A DNA stretch of 43,211 nt. Source: JAVKSL01 sp039583695. Its GTDB lineage: Bacteria; Actinomycetota; Acidimicrobiia; Acidimicrobiales; JAJPHD01. Of this stretch, positions 8,751 through 16,566 are shown piece by piece. The position numbers and the translations under genes are program-made. Every line of letters begins with the position of its first letter. Position 1 is the stretch's first letter. The stretch is taken from contig JAVKSL010000014.1 of NCBI GenBank assembly GCA_039583695.1, forward strand, positions 1 to 43,211, in the 5' to 3' direction. The notes beneath the pieces were generated by a model. The model ran no database searches. It was not told the origin of the DNA and saw only the letters and a list, made by a program, of their open reading frames with translations.

Positions 8751-8809
8751 CCGAGCGCTCGGGGGGCAAGCCTGCGCGCGGGGGGCAGCCTGCGCTCGGG
8801 GGCCAGCCC
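8751..8809. promoter_or_regulatory. Divergent promoter region with 12-bp palindrome and three 18-19-bp repeats
   Basis: Between thrB (-) and the PHP-kinase gene (+). A perfect palindrome, ccgagcgctcgg (8751-8762), overlaps the first of three imperfect direct repeats: 8755-8773 (19 bp), 8774-8791 (18 bp) and 8792-8809 (18 bp), each close to gcgctcgggggccagcct. The arrangement could be regulator sites, or a non-coding example of the 18-bp arrays found elsewhere in the window. Confidence 0.5.
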
Positions 8810-8822
8810 ACCAGGCCTTACC

Positions 8823-11318
8823 ATGGCGTACGTGCTCGACTACCACCTGCACCTCTGGCCGCACGGCGAAGCCGCCGGGCCGACCACCCTCGACGAGGTG
8901 GCCGCCTATTGCAAGCGCGCGGGCGAGGCGGGCGTGACCGAGGTGGCGCTGACCGAGCACCTGTTCAGGTTTCGCCAGGCTGACTCCCTGCTGTCGGGTT
9001 GGTGGCGCGACGACAAGCGCTGCGACCCGGCGCTTCGCGCCCACGCGGCGGCATACTGGGCCGAGCACGTCGGCGCGGACCTGGAGGACTACGTGAGCAC
9101 GGTGCTCGAGGCCCGCGCAGGTGGCCTTCCGGTGGTCCTCGGGCTCGAGGTCGACTACTACCCCGGGCGGATGGACCAGGTGGCCAGCCTGCTGGCTGGC
9201 TGGCCCTTCGATGTGTTGCTGGGCTCGGTCCACTGGCTCGGCGCCTGGCTCTTCGACGACCTGCGCAGCCCAGCGGTTCAAGCCGAGTGGGGTCGTCGGG
9301 GAACCGAGGCGGCCTGGGATGCCTACACCGACGCCCTGTGCGAGCTGGCGGCATCAGGTTCTTGTGATGTGCTCGCTCACCCAGATCTGGCAAAAGTGGC
9401 CGGGCATCGTCCAACCAGCCCCGACGAGCGCTACGACCGCATGGCAGAGGCCGCGGCGGCGGCGGGGATGGCGGCCGAGGTCTCCTCGGCCGGGTGGCGC
9501 AAGCCGGCAAACGAGGCGTACCCCGCTCCGGCGCTCCTGGCTCGCTTCCACGCCCGGGGGGTCCCGATCACCACGGCCTCCGACGCCCACGGACTCGCCG
9601 ACGTGGCCCACCGATCCGCGGACCTGGCGGCCCTCGTGCGCAGCGGGGGATACACCTCGCTGACGGCCTTCAGGGGACGGCGCAAGATACAAGTGGGCAT
9701 CGGGGATGGGGCGGAACCGAGAAGATTCCTTGATAATCCAGCCACGAAATTTGGACCAGTGGCCACCACCTCCGGTGCCCACCCCAGATGGTTGCCCGCA
9801 GTTTCCACGATGGGTGAGCTGATTCAGGGGCACACCGAGCTGGGTCCGGAGGATCGGGACCACCTGCAGGGGTTGATGGCCTGGTGGGGAATGCTGGCGG
9901 ACCTGTCGTTCTCTGATCTGGCCCTGCTCACCGCCACGCGCAAGGGCGGCTTCGTGGTCCTCGGCCAGATGCGGCCGAGCACCAGTCAGACCCTGTACGT
10001 CGAGGACCTGGTGGGCCAGGTGATCGCGGAGGATGCCAGGCCGCTTGTCGGCCAGGCGTGGCGGCTGGGTGAGCTGGTCGAAGGCGAGCTGCAGATTGTA
10101 CGGGGCGAGCAGGTAAGGACCCAGTGCATTCCGGTCCGGCGCGCCGGGCGGGGGTCGGACTGCCAGAGCCAGCTCATAGCAGTCCTGACCCGTGAGGCCG
10201 CGCTGGCAATAGGGCGCCGTCCTGGAGAGCTGGAGCGCGAGTATGTGGCGCTGTTCAACCGGTTCGCCCGGATGGTGATGGAGGGGGTGTTCCCCTTTGC
10301 CGAGGACATTGCCGAGGGGGAGGAGGCTCCCCGGGTGGGCGACGGCGTCATCATGTTGGACGAGGGCGCCCACGTCAGCTACGCCTCGCCGAACGCGGTG
10401 AACGCATTGCACCGCATGGGGGTCACCGCGAACGTCGTGGGCAGGCGGCTCGCGGAGCTGGGCCTGGCGCAGACCGCGGTTGCCGACTCGTTCCTGACCC
10501 GGCGCCCGGTGACCGAGGAGCTGGAGCGCCGTCCGGACGTGGCCGTGCTGCTTCGCTGCATACCCCTCCTGGCCGCTGGCCGCATGGACGGTGCCCTGGT
10601 CCTGCTGCGCGACGTGACCGACCTACGGCGACGGGACAGGCTCTTGGTCTTCAAGGACGCGGCCATACGCGAGGTGCACCACCGGGTGAAGAACAATCTC
10701 CAGACGATCTCGTCGCTGCTGGGCCTACATGCCCGCCGCCTCAGCTCGGCCGAGGGCCGCGACGCCCTGCGCGAAGCGCAACGCCGGGTGCGATCGATTG
10801 CCGCGGTCCACGAGATCCTTTCACGAGATGCTGGCGACGACGTGCCCTTCGACTCGATCATCCCGGCCCTGGTGCGCATGGCCGAGGAGTCCGAGGTAAC
10901 TGGATTACCGGTGCAGGTGCAGGTGAGCGGGGAGGCTGGAGAGCTGGCCGCCGAGCTGGCGACTCCACTGGCGGTCATAATCAGCGAGCTGCTCCAAAAT
11001 GCGGTGGAGCACGCTTTCGTGGAGCACGAGACCGTCTCAGTGCTCAGTCGGGAGGTTCATCGGGTCGAGCTGGCCCTGGCTCGGGAGACCGGCTTCCTGG
11101 CCGTCCGGGTGACCGACAACGGGCACGGGATGCCGGCCGGCTTCAATATCAACGAGACCCGCAGCTTGGGCCTGTCTATAGTGCGTGACCTGGTCACCGA
11201 GCAGCTTGGTGGCACCATCACCATGTCCCCTGGGTTTGGCTCCAAGGGCACGATCGTGGAGCTCAGCCTGCCGCTGGTCGAGCTGAACCTACCCCGTGCC
11301 GGACACGTCCGAGGGTGA
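8823..11318 (+). CDS. PHP-domain phosphoesterase fused to PdtaS-type sensor histidine kinase
   Basis: 831-residue single reading frame. Residues 1 to about 290 form a histidinol-phosphatase-like PHP domain with metal-site motifs HLH (8-10), TEHLF, GLEVDYYPG, SVHW, AHPDL and SDAHG. After a roughly 40-residue linker, residues from M330 (MGELIQGHTEL) resemble the whole mycobacterial PdtaS kinase: H_kinase_N sensor, PAS-like region (about 495-600), HisKA_2 phosphoacceptor (EVHHRVKNNLQT, His about 619/620) and HATPase (ELLQNAVEHAF; DNGHGMPAGF; SLGLSIVRDL). The second part alone would be a cytosolic kinase signalling to an ANTAR regulator. No stop or frameshift is visible between the parts. A TGATAA in another frame near 9730 would end the PHP gene if one base were wrong, so a miscalled fusion is possible. 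The 3' end overlaps the convergent sigma gene by 30 bp. Confidence 0.85.
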   Translation: MAYVLDYHLHLWPHGEAAGPTTLDEVAAYCKRAGEAGVTEVALTEHLFRFRQADSLLSGWWRDDKRCDPALRAHAAAYWAEHVGADLEDYVSTVLEARAGGLPVVLGLEVDYYPGRMDQVASLLAGWPFDVLLGSVHWLGAWLFDDLRSPAVQAEWGRRGTEAAWDAYTDALCELAASGSCDVLAHPDLAKVAGHRPTSPDERYDRMAEAAAAAGMAAEVSSAGWRKPANEAYPAPALLARFHARGVPITTASDAHGLADVAHRSADLAALVRSGGYTSLTAFRGRRKIQVGIGDGAEPRRFLDNPATKFGPVATTSGAHPRWLPAVSTMGELIQGHTELGPEDRDHLQGLMAWWGMLADLSFSDLALLTATRKGGFVVLGQMRPSTSQTLYVEDLVGQVIAEDARPLVGQAWRLGELVEGELQIVRGEQVRTQCIPVRRAGRGSDCQSQLIAVLTREAALAIGRRPGELEREYVALFNRFARMVMEGVFPFAEDIAEGEEAPRVGDGVIMLDEGAHVSYASPNAVNALHRMGVTANVVGRRLAELGLAQTAVADSFLTRRPVTEELERRPDVAVLLRCIPLLAAGRMDGALVLLRDVTDLRRRDRLLVFKDAAIREVHHRVKNNLQTISSLLGLHARRLSSAEGRDALREAQRRVRSIAAVHEILSRDAGDDVPFDSIIPALVRMAEESEVTGLPVQVQVSGEAGELAAELATPLAVIISELLQNAVEHAFVEHETVSVLSREVHRVELALARETGFLAVRVTDNGHGMPAGFNINETRSLGLSIVRDLVTEQLGGTITMSPGFGSKGTIVELSLPLVELNLPRAGHVRG

Positions 11319-12062
11319 CTGCTGGCTGGCCCGGATGCGCAGCGTTTCGAGCGAGCGAGTCAGAATCCGGCAGACCTGCATCTGGCTGACGCCCAGCCGA
11401 GCGGCAATCTCGGACTGGGTCAGTCCACCGAAGAATCGCAGACCCACGATGGCCTGCTCACGGGTCCCCAACGTGGCCAGCAGGGGCGCCAGGATCGCCC
11501 GGTCCTCGACCTCGGAGAGGCCGGGATCGGTCTCGCCAAGAAATGACCGCAGGCCGTTCCGTTCGTCGTCGCCGTTGCCCGGCGAGTCCAGTGAAGCGAA
11601 GCGGTAGGCATGGCCAGCCTCCAGCGCAGCCAAGGCCTCCTCAACGGTCACGCCCACCTCCCCAGCCAGCTCGGGGATGCTGGGAGACCGCCCGAGCTGC
11701 TGGGAGAGGTCGGAGACTGCCTGGTTGAGGGTCAGGTAGAGCTCCTGCAACCGGCGCGGCGCCCGCACCGCCCAACCCTTGTCCCGAAAGTGACGCTTCA
11801 GCTCGCCCACGATGGTGTGGGTGGCATACGTCGAGAACTCCACCCCGCGCTCAGGGTCAAAGCGCTCCACAGCCTTGACCAGGGCGATAGAAGAGACTTG
11901 GATCAGATCGTCCAGAGGTTCGCCACGATTGGCGTAGCGACGGGACAGGTGCGCGGCCAGTGCCATGTGCGCCTCTACCAGCTGGGTGCGCAGCGCCGGG
12001 TCTCGGGTATGGGCGAACTCCGCGAGCATGTCGCGCAGTTCGTCCCGACCCGGTCTGTCCAT
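11289..12062 (-). CDS. RNA polymerase sigma factor, SigF/SigB (group 3) type
   Basis: 257-residue alternative sigma factor. Region 2 is recognisable (RRYANRGEPLDDLIQVSSIALVKAVERFD; ERGVEFSTYATHTIVGELKRHFRDKGW), followed by region 3 (RRLQELYLTL, then LGRSPSIPELA) and region 4 with its helix-turn-helix (GLTQSEIAARLGVSQMQVCRIL). The AVRAPRRLQEL segment is typical of stress/sporulation sigma factors held by RsbW-type anti-sigma factors. ATG 12062 is preferred because it follows the anti-sigma stop by 2 nt, implying coupled translation. The 3' end overlaps the PHP-kinase gene by 30 bp. Confidence 0.9.
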   Translation of the reverse strand: MDRPGRDELRDMLAEFAHTRDPALRTQLVEAHMALAAHLSRRYANRGEPLDDLIQVSSIALVKAVERFDPERGVEFSTYATHTIVGELKRHFRDKGWAVRAPRRLQELYLTLNQAVSDLSQQLGRSPSIPELAGEVGVTVEEALAALEAGHAYRFASLDSPGNGDDERNGLRSFLGETDPGLSEVEDRAILAPLLATLGTREQAIVGLRFFGGLTQSEIAARLGVSQMQVCRILTRSLETLRIRASQQSPSDVSGTG

Positions 12063-12064
12063 TC

Positions 12065-12466
12065 TCAACCGCCTGCCGTCTCGGCGCCCGACTTGCGCAT
12101 CCATACGCTGGCGCCGTGACCGGTGTCTGGACGCACCTCGTAATCGTCCACCACGGCGGCCAGGATCCGCGTTCCCAGCTCGGAAAGCTCTGGCAGACCC
12201 TTATGCCCGCCCCGCAACGCCACCTCCACCTCGATCCCGGTGGCAGTCGTCAGGTAACGGAGCTCCAGGGCCGCCTCATCGTCGGGATTTGGCTGCGACA
12301 GCAGGGCAAAGCAGATCTCGTCCACAGCCAGGCGCAGGTCCTCCAGCTCGTCGTAGGAGAACCCGAGCCGGGTGGCCAGGCTGGCCCCAGTGATCCACGC
12401 AAATCGCAGGTACTCGGGCTTGGCCGGCAGGGTCAGTCGGGCAGTCCTCTCGCTCGTCTCGACCAT
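12065..12466 (-). CDS. RsbW/UsfX-type anti-sigma factor (HATPase kinase)
   Basis: 133 residues from ATG 12466 (a TTG at 12475 is an alternative). GHKL-type ATPase fold: the N-box-like helix is YDELEDLRLAVDEICFALL, and a G-rich segment near the C-terminus (DTGHGASVWM) stands for the ATP lid. This family binds and blocks its cognate sigma factor until released by an RsbV-type partner; none is encoded next to it. Directly upstream of, and almost touching, the sigma factor gene, so the pairing is strongly suggested. TACCGT lies 8 nt before the ATG, a possible leaderless promoter. Confidence 0.85.
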   Translation of the reverse strand: MVETSERTARLTLPAKPEYLRFAWITGASLATRLGFSYDELEDLRLAVDEICFALLSQPNPDDEAALELRYLTTATGIEVEVALRGGHKGLPELSELGTRILAAVVDDYEVRPDTGHGASVWMRKSGAETAGG

Positions 12467-12482
12467 GTTGACCAACGGTAGC

Positions 12483-12496
12483 GAGCCGGCCGGCTC
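12483..12496. promoter_or_regulatory. 14-bp palindrome in the anti-sigma/etfB divergent region
   Basis: Perfect palindrome gagccggccggctc just upstream of the anti-sigma gene in the 147-bp space shared with etfB. It could be an operator or a small hairpin; no regulator can be assigned. Confidence 0.35.
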
Positions 12497-12613
12497 TCGC
12501 TGGCAGATGGCCTAGCTGGAGCGCTCGCGGTGCCAGCACGTGTCGCTGGCTGGCTCAACCCATCACCTATCCAGAAGTCGGCCAGGGCACGCAGAAACGT
12601 GGGAGAATGCCCC

Positions 12614-13405
12614 ATGAAAGTCGCGGTGTGCGCCAAGCAGATCCCTGATCAGGCCAACCCGGCCAAGCTGGACCCGCTCAACCGGACCCTGGACCGGTCC
12701 GACCGCCTGATCCTCGACGAAGCCGATTCCTACGGCGTGGAGGTGGCCCTGCGTCTGGTCGAGCAAGCTGGGGGGGGCGACGTGACCCTGGTTTCGATGG
12801 CCCCCCGCGGCGAGACGGGCGGCCTTCGCACCGCACTGGCCATGGGCGCGGCTGGAGCCCTGCTGGTGAGCGACGACGACCTGGGCGGGTCGGACGCCCT
12901 CGGAACGGCAAAGGTCCTAGCCGCTGCCATCCGGTCGATCTCGCCCTCGCCGGACTTGGTCCTTACCGCCACCGAGTCGACGGACGGCTACACCGGGACC
13001 GTGCCCGCGCAGCTGGCCGAGCTGCTGGACCTGCCGTCGATCACCTTCGCCAAGCGGATCGAGCTGGAGGGCGGGGGAACCTCGATCCGGGTGTGGCGCC
13101 AGACCGAGTCCGGCCACGACGAGCTCTGCTGCACCTTGCCCGCGCTGGTGTCGGTCACTGCAGGCGTGGTCGAGCCCCGCTACCCCTCCTACCGCGCGAT
13201 CGTGGCTGCCAAGGCCAAGCCGATCACCCAGCTGAGCCTGGCCGAGCTCGGTATCTCGCCGGACGCGGTGGGGGCAGCGGGGGCACGCCAGGTCGTCACC
13301 GGCGTCGTCGCCGCAGAGGCACGCCAGGGTGGAGAGGTGATCGTCGACAGCGGTGACGCCCACGAGCGGATCGCCGATCTCCTCCAGCAGCTGAAGGTGA
13401 TCTGA
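12614..13405 (+). CDS. etfB: Electron transfer flavoprotein beta subunit
   Basis: Small subunit of the ETF heterodimer, which passes electrons from acyl-CoA and similar dehydrogenases to the membrane quinone pool. 263 residues. Begins MKVAVCAKQIPD, then the nucleotide-binding core (VALRLVEQ, VTLVSMAP, ALAMGAAGALLV, TGTVPAQLAELL) and the usual C-terminal part with EPRYPSYRAIVAAKAKPI. GGGAGA at 12601-12606 sits 7 nt before the ATG as ribosome site. etfA follows after one base, so the two are translated together. Confidence 0.96.
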   Translation: MKVAVCAKQIPDQANPAKLDPLNRTLDRSDRLILDEADSYGVEVALRLVEQAGGGDVTLVSMAPRGETGGLRTALAMGAAGALLVSDDDLGGSDALGTAKVLAAAIRSISPSPDLVLTATESTDGYTGTVPAQLAELLDLPSITFAKRIELEGGGTSIRVWRQTESGHDELCCTLPALVSVTAGVVEPRYPSYRAIVAAKAKPITQLSLAELGISPDAVGAAGARQVVTGVVAAEARQGGEVIVDSGDAHERIADLLQQLKVI

Positions 13406-13406
13406 G

Positions 13407-14396
13407 GTGACCCTACTCGACCGGGTGTGGGTGGCGGCAGAGTCTGCCACTGGCGGTCCCAGCTCGGCGACCCTGGAGCTGGTGAGCGGGGCTCGGGGGC
13501 TCGGAAAGGTCGTGGAGCTGTTCACCTGGGGCGACGAAGCCACGGTGGCGAGCTCGGCGGACGTGCTCGGCGGATATGGAGTCACCCGGGTCTATTCGGT
13601 GGGTGACATTGGCCCGGCTTTGCCCGGGCCTCGGGTGGCCTCCGGGATGGCCGGGCTCATCTGGGCTGGGGATTCGCCAGATGTCGTGCTGGTGGGCGCC
13701 ACCTACGACGGCCGGGACGTGGCGGGGCGGTTGTCCGCGAAGCTCGACCGGCCCACGATCACCAACGTCGTGGGTCTGGCAGAGGCCGAGGGTCCGCGGC
13801 TCGTCGCCGAGCATGCGATCTTTGGTGGGGCCCAGAGCGCGACGTCTCAATTCACCGGACCAGGCCCAGGAATCTTCGTGGTCCGGGACAAGACCTTCGA
13901 GGCCCGTCCTACTGAGGTCTCCGGCGTACCGGTCTCCGTCGTGCCGGTCGAGGTCGCTGAGCTGGGCCGGACCAGCGCAGCCCAGGTGGTCTCTCGCCAC
14001 GTGGAGACCCAGGAGGGCCCCAAGCTGGACGAGGCAACCGTGGTCGTGTCAGGGGGACGGGGACTCGGCAGCCCCGAGCGCTACGCCCTCGTCGAGGAGC
14101 TCGCAGCCCTGTTGCACGGTGCGCCCGGGGCGACACGTGCCATAGTGGACGCTGGCTGGGTCGCCTATTCGCACCAGGTCGGACAGACAGGCAAGACTGT
14201 GCGGCCAACCGTTTACATTGCCTGCGGTATCTCGGGTGCTACCCAGCACATGGTCGGCATGAAGGGGGCTCGTCACGTCATCGCGATCAACACCGACCGG
14301 GACGCCCCCATATTCGGCATTGCCGACCTGGGCGTCGTCGGCGACTGCGGGGTCGTGCTGCCGAGGCTCATCGAGAGCCTCAGGGCCCGGGGCTGA
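13407..14396 (+). CDS. etfA: Electron transfer flavoprotein alpha subunit
   Basis: FAD-carrying subunit of ETF, 329 residues from GTG 13407, one base after etfB. The C-terminal FAD domain is intact: VVSGGRGLGSPERY, GATRAIVDAGWVAYSHQVGQTGKTVRP, YIACGISGATQHMVGM and INTDRDAPIFGIADLGVVGD. The N-terminal domain is shorter and more variable, as usual. Together with EtfB it forms the complete electron carrier. No ETF:quinone oxidoreductase or acyl-CoA dehydrogenase is nearby. Confidence 0.96.
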   Translation: MTLLDRVWVAAESATGGPSSATLELVSGARGLGKVVELFTWGDEATVASSADVLGGYGVTRVYSVGDIGPALPGPRVASGMAGLIWAGDSPDVVLVGATYDGRDVAGRLSAKLDRPTITNVVGLAEAEGPRLVAEHAIFGGAQSATSQFTGPGPGIFVVRDKTFEARPTEVSGVPVSVVPVEVAELGRTSAAQVVSRHVETQEGPKLDEATVVVSGGRGLGSPERYALVEELAALLHGAPGATRAIVDAGWVAYSHQVGQTGKTVRPTVYIACGISGATQHMVGMKGARHVIAINTDRDAPIFGIADLGVVGDCGVVLPRLIESLRARG

Positions 14397-14438
14397 TCTT
14401 CCCAGGAACCAAACCGGGGGCTCGGGTGTCGTCAAGTT

Positions 14439-14957
14439 GTGGGGTTGACGTTGGCCGTGGATCGCTTCTCCCCGGGGCAAGACGCCCAAGCCGCCGCGGA
14501 GCGCGCGTGGCCAACGTCCCTCATCGATCTCTACCGAGCCCAGTACGCCCCCATGGTCCGCCTGGCTTACCTGCTCACCGGGTCCTCGGCGTTGGCGGAG
14601 GAGGTGGTGCAGGACGCGTTCATCCGGATCCGGGGGCGTTTGGGAAGCGTGGAGACGCCGGTCGCCTACCTGCGTGCCGCGGTGGTGAATGGCTCTCGCA
14701 ACCACCACCGCCACATCGAGGTCGAACGACGCCTAGCGCCGCTGGCCGCGGCGTCGGAGGCGGTCGAGGACCAGATCGACGAGCTGGGGGACGCTCTGGC
14801 TGGCCTTCCTGAACGCCAGCGCGCTGTCCTGGTCCTGCGCTACTACCAGGGCTTGAGCGAGGCCGAGATAGCCAGCCTCCTGGGTTGCCGGCCCGGGACA
14901 GTCAAGTCCCTCGCTTATCGGGGCCTCGCTGGACTTCGCAAGGTGATCAATCCTTGA
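14439..14957 (+). CDS. ECF sigma factor (SigE-like family)
   Basis: 172 residues from GTG 14439; a GTG at 14457 is an alternative start. Sigma-70 region 2 (YAPMVRLAYLLTGSSALAEE, VVQDAFIRI) and region 4 (ALAGLPERQRAVLVLRYYQG, SEAEIASLLGCRPGTVKSL) are complete, giving the size of a minimal ECF factor. Its stop overlaps the TTG start of the membrane propeller gene (TTGA), a coupling typical for sigma/anti-sigma pairs, so that product is the likely partner. Confidence 0.9.
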   Translation: MGLTLAVDRFSPGQDAQAAAERAWPTSLIDLYRAQYAPMVRLAYLLTGSSALAEEVVQDAFIRIRGRLGSVETPVAYLRAAVVNGSRNHHRHIEVERRLAPLAAASEAVEDQIDELGDALAGLPERQRAVLVLRYYQGLSEAEIASLLGCRPGTVKSLAYRGLAGLRKVINP

Positions 14958-16459
14958 CGCGCGCCCGACCCACACCTGAGATGGAGCAACGCCTATCGGA
15001 GGGCCTGGCCTCCCTGGCCGAGCGGGCAGCGACCTCCCCCTACGCACTGGATCGAATCCTGCGGGGCAGCCCCGCTGGAGTCAAAGCCCGATCTCGACAC
15101 AGCGCGGGTCGACGCCCGACAGCGCTGATCGTGCCGGTGCTGGGCCTGGCGGCAGCGTTGCTCATAGCTGTCGCCATCGCAGTTCCAAGGCTCAACCAGC
15201 ACCGGGGCCCTGCCAGGCAGGTCCAGACCGAGAGCCCGCCCTCTTCGGTGGCCAGCGGGGGCTTAGAGCCTTTCCGGGCGGCGTGGCTGTCTGGCGGTGT
15301 CTTGTATGTGGGGGCGCAGGAGAGTCCCCCGGTCGCGGTGGGAACCGGCTCGAACCCGGAGTGGTCGGCGGACGGCAAGTGGCTGGCGTACCTGGTGATC
15401 GGGACCGGCACCTCAGCATCCAACGAGGTCCGGTTGGTGCGCTCCAACGGGACAGATAACCATGAGGTGCTCGCTTCCCCCGGCATCGCCGCGTTCATGT
15501 GGTCCCCGACCTCCGACGTGCTCGCTGCTGTCCCACTCACTGCTTCGGGCAAGAGTGCCGGACTGGTGATCGCAAGGACCAACGGCGCCACCCGCACGGT
15601 GGTGCAACCTGATACCCCAGTGGATTCGATCATGTGGTCACAAGACGGGCGGCGCCTGGCCTACACCGGCCCCGGGGGGGTCTTTACCATCCCAGCATCT
15701 GGTGGCGATCCCACCAAGGTCGCCTACAAGCCGCCCGCCGGCGCGGTGGTTATCCTGGCCGGGTGGTGGCCAGGGGATCGGGGGCTCTTGCTCTGGGCCG
15801 ACCCCCCCGGAGCCGTCGAGGCCGATGGCCTTGCGCTCACGGCCGTGCCCCTCGGCGGCGGCCCAGACCAGGTGCTGGGCACCACCCTGGTCTTCTTGCG
15901 CTGGCTGACCTGGTCCCCCGATGGGATCCGGCTGGCCTTCGTGGCCGGTGGAGGTCCGTCCCCGACCTCAGGCAAGTCGATCCGGCTGTGCGAACCGCCC
16001 GCCGGTCGTGCCTCGTCGTGGTCGTGTCAGACACTGGCCCAGCCAGCGGGGACAGTGTCTATTGATCCGTCATGGGCACCCGACAGCAGCCAGCTCGCAT
16101 TCGTGCGCGCTGGCGCTGCGCCGGTCGGCGGCCCGTACGGTGCCTTCTACCAGTCGCGCACCCTTTACGTGGCAAGCTCGGATGGCTCGGACGCGGCCCC
16201 CCTGGCAGTCGGTGCGGTCCCGGGCGCGGGCGTGGTCCTGCCTGCGTGGTCTCCCAACGGATCGCAGATCGGTTACTCGACGGGATCCGACATCGTGGTC
16301 GTCCCTGCTGCTGGCGGCCGGGCTCAGGTCGTTGCCTCAGCACTGTCCGGGTCGTCCATCGGGTCGTCGATAGGCACCGACTACTACGGCAAGACCCCCT
16401 GGGGGGGCGCTGCCACCTGGAGCTCCGGACCGGGAAGCGCCGCCGCCGGGGACGCGTAA
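14954..16459 (+). CDS. Membrane-anchored TolB/WD40-like beta-propeller protein, putative ECF anti-sigma partner
   Basis: 501 residues from TTG 14954, overlapping the sigma stop by 4 nt; ATG 14981 is an alternative. A short cytoplasmic N-terminus of about 55 residues precedes one membrane helix (about 56-76, ALIVPVLGLAAALLIAVAIA). The outside part has at least six PD40-type blades (PEWSADGKWLAYL, MWSPTSDVLAAV, MWSQDGRRLAYT, LTWSPDGIRLAFV, PSWAPDSSQLAFV, PAWSPNGSQIGYS). No zinc-type anti-sigma motif (HxxxCxxC) is seen. A topology with a sigma-binding tail inside and a propeller sensor outside is an inference from gene order. Confidence 0.8.
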   Translation: MTRARPTPEMEQRLSEGLASLAERAATSPYALDRILRGSPAGVKARSRHSAGRRPTALIVPVLGLAAALLIAVAIAVPRLNQHRGPARQVQTESPPSSVASGGLEPFRAAWLSGGVLYVGAQESPPVAVGTGSNPEWSADGKWLAYLVIGTGTSASNEVRLVRSNGTDNHEVLASPGIAAFMWSPTSDVLAAVPLTASGKSAGLVIARTNGATRTVVQPDTPVDSIMWSQDGRRLAYTGPGGVFTIPASGGDPTKVAYKPPAGAVVILAGWWPGDRGLLLWADPPGAVEADGLALTAVPLGGGPDQVLGTTLVFLRWLTWSPDGIRLAFVAGGGPSPTSGKSIRLCEPPAGRASSWSCQTLAQPAGTVSIDPSWAPDSSQLAFVRAGAAPVGGPYGAFYQSRTLYVASSDGSDAAPLAVGAVPGAGVVLPAWSPNGSQIGYSTGSDIVVVPAAGGRAQVVASALSGSSIGSSIGTDYYGKTPWGGAATWSSGPGSAAAGDA

Positions 16460-16492
16460 GAGCCACGGCGCACCGCACTTGGGAACTCTTCG

Positions 16493-16531
16493 TGTGGCCC
16501 AAATGACACCCAAGTGGCGCTTCCAGCCACA
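16493..16531. repeat. 39-bp interspersed palindromic element, copy 1
   Basis: Starts TGTGGC and ends GCCACA, forming the outer stem, with a conserved core around CACCCAAGTGGCGCTT. The reverse complement of 34111-34149 matches at 36 of 39 positions by eye, and similarity extends a few bases further on each side (GGACG on the right). It lies in the 107-bp convergent space between the propeller gene and the SCO1664-like gene. Confidence 0.75.
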
Positions 16532-16566
16532 GGGACGAGCGGGCTCGGGCTTCCAGCGACCCCGGC

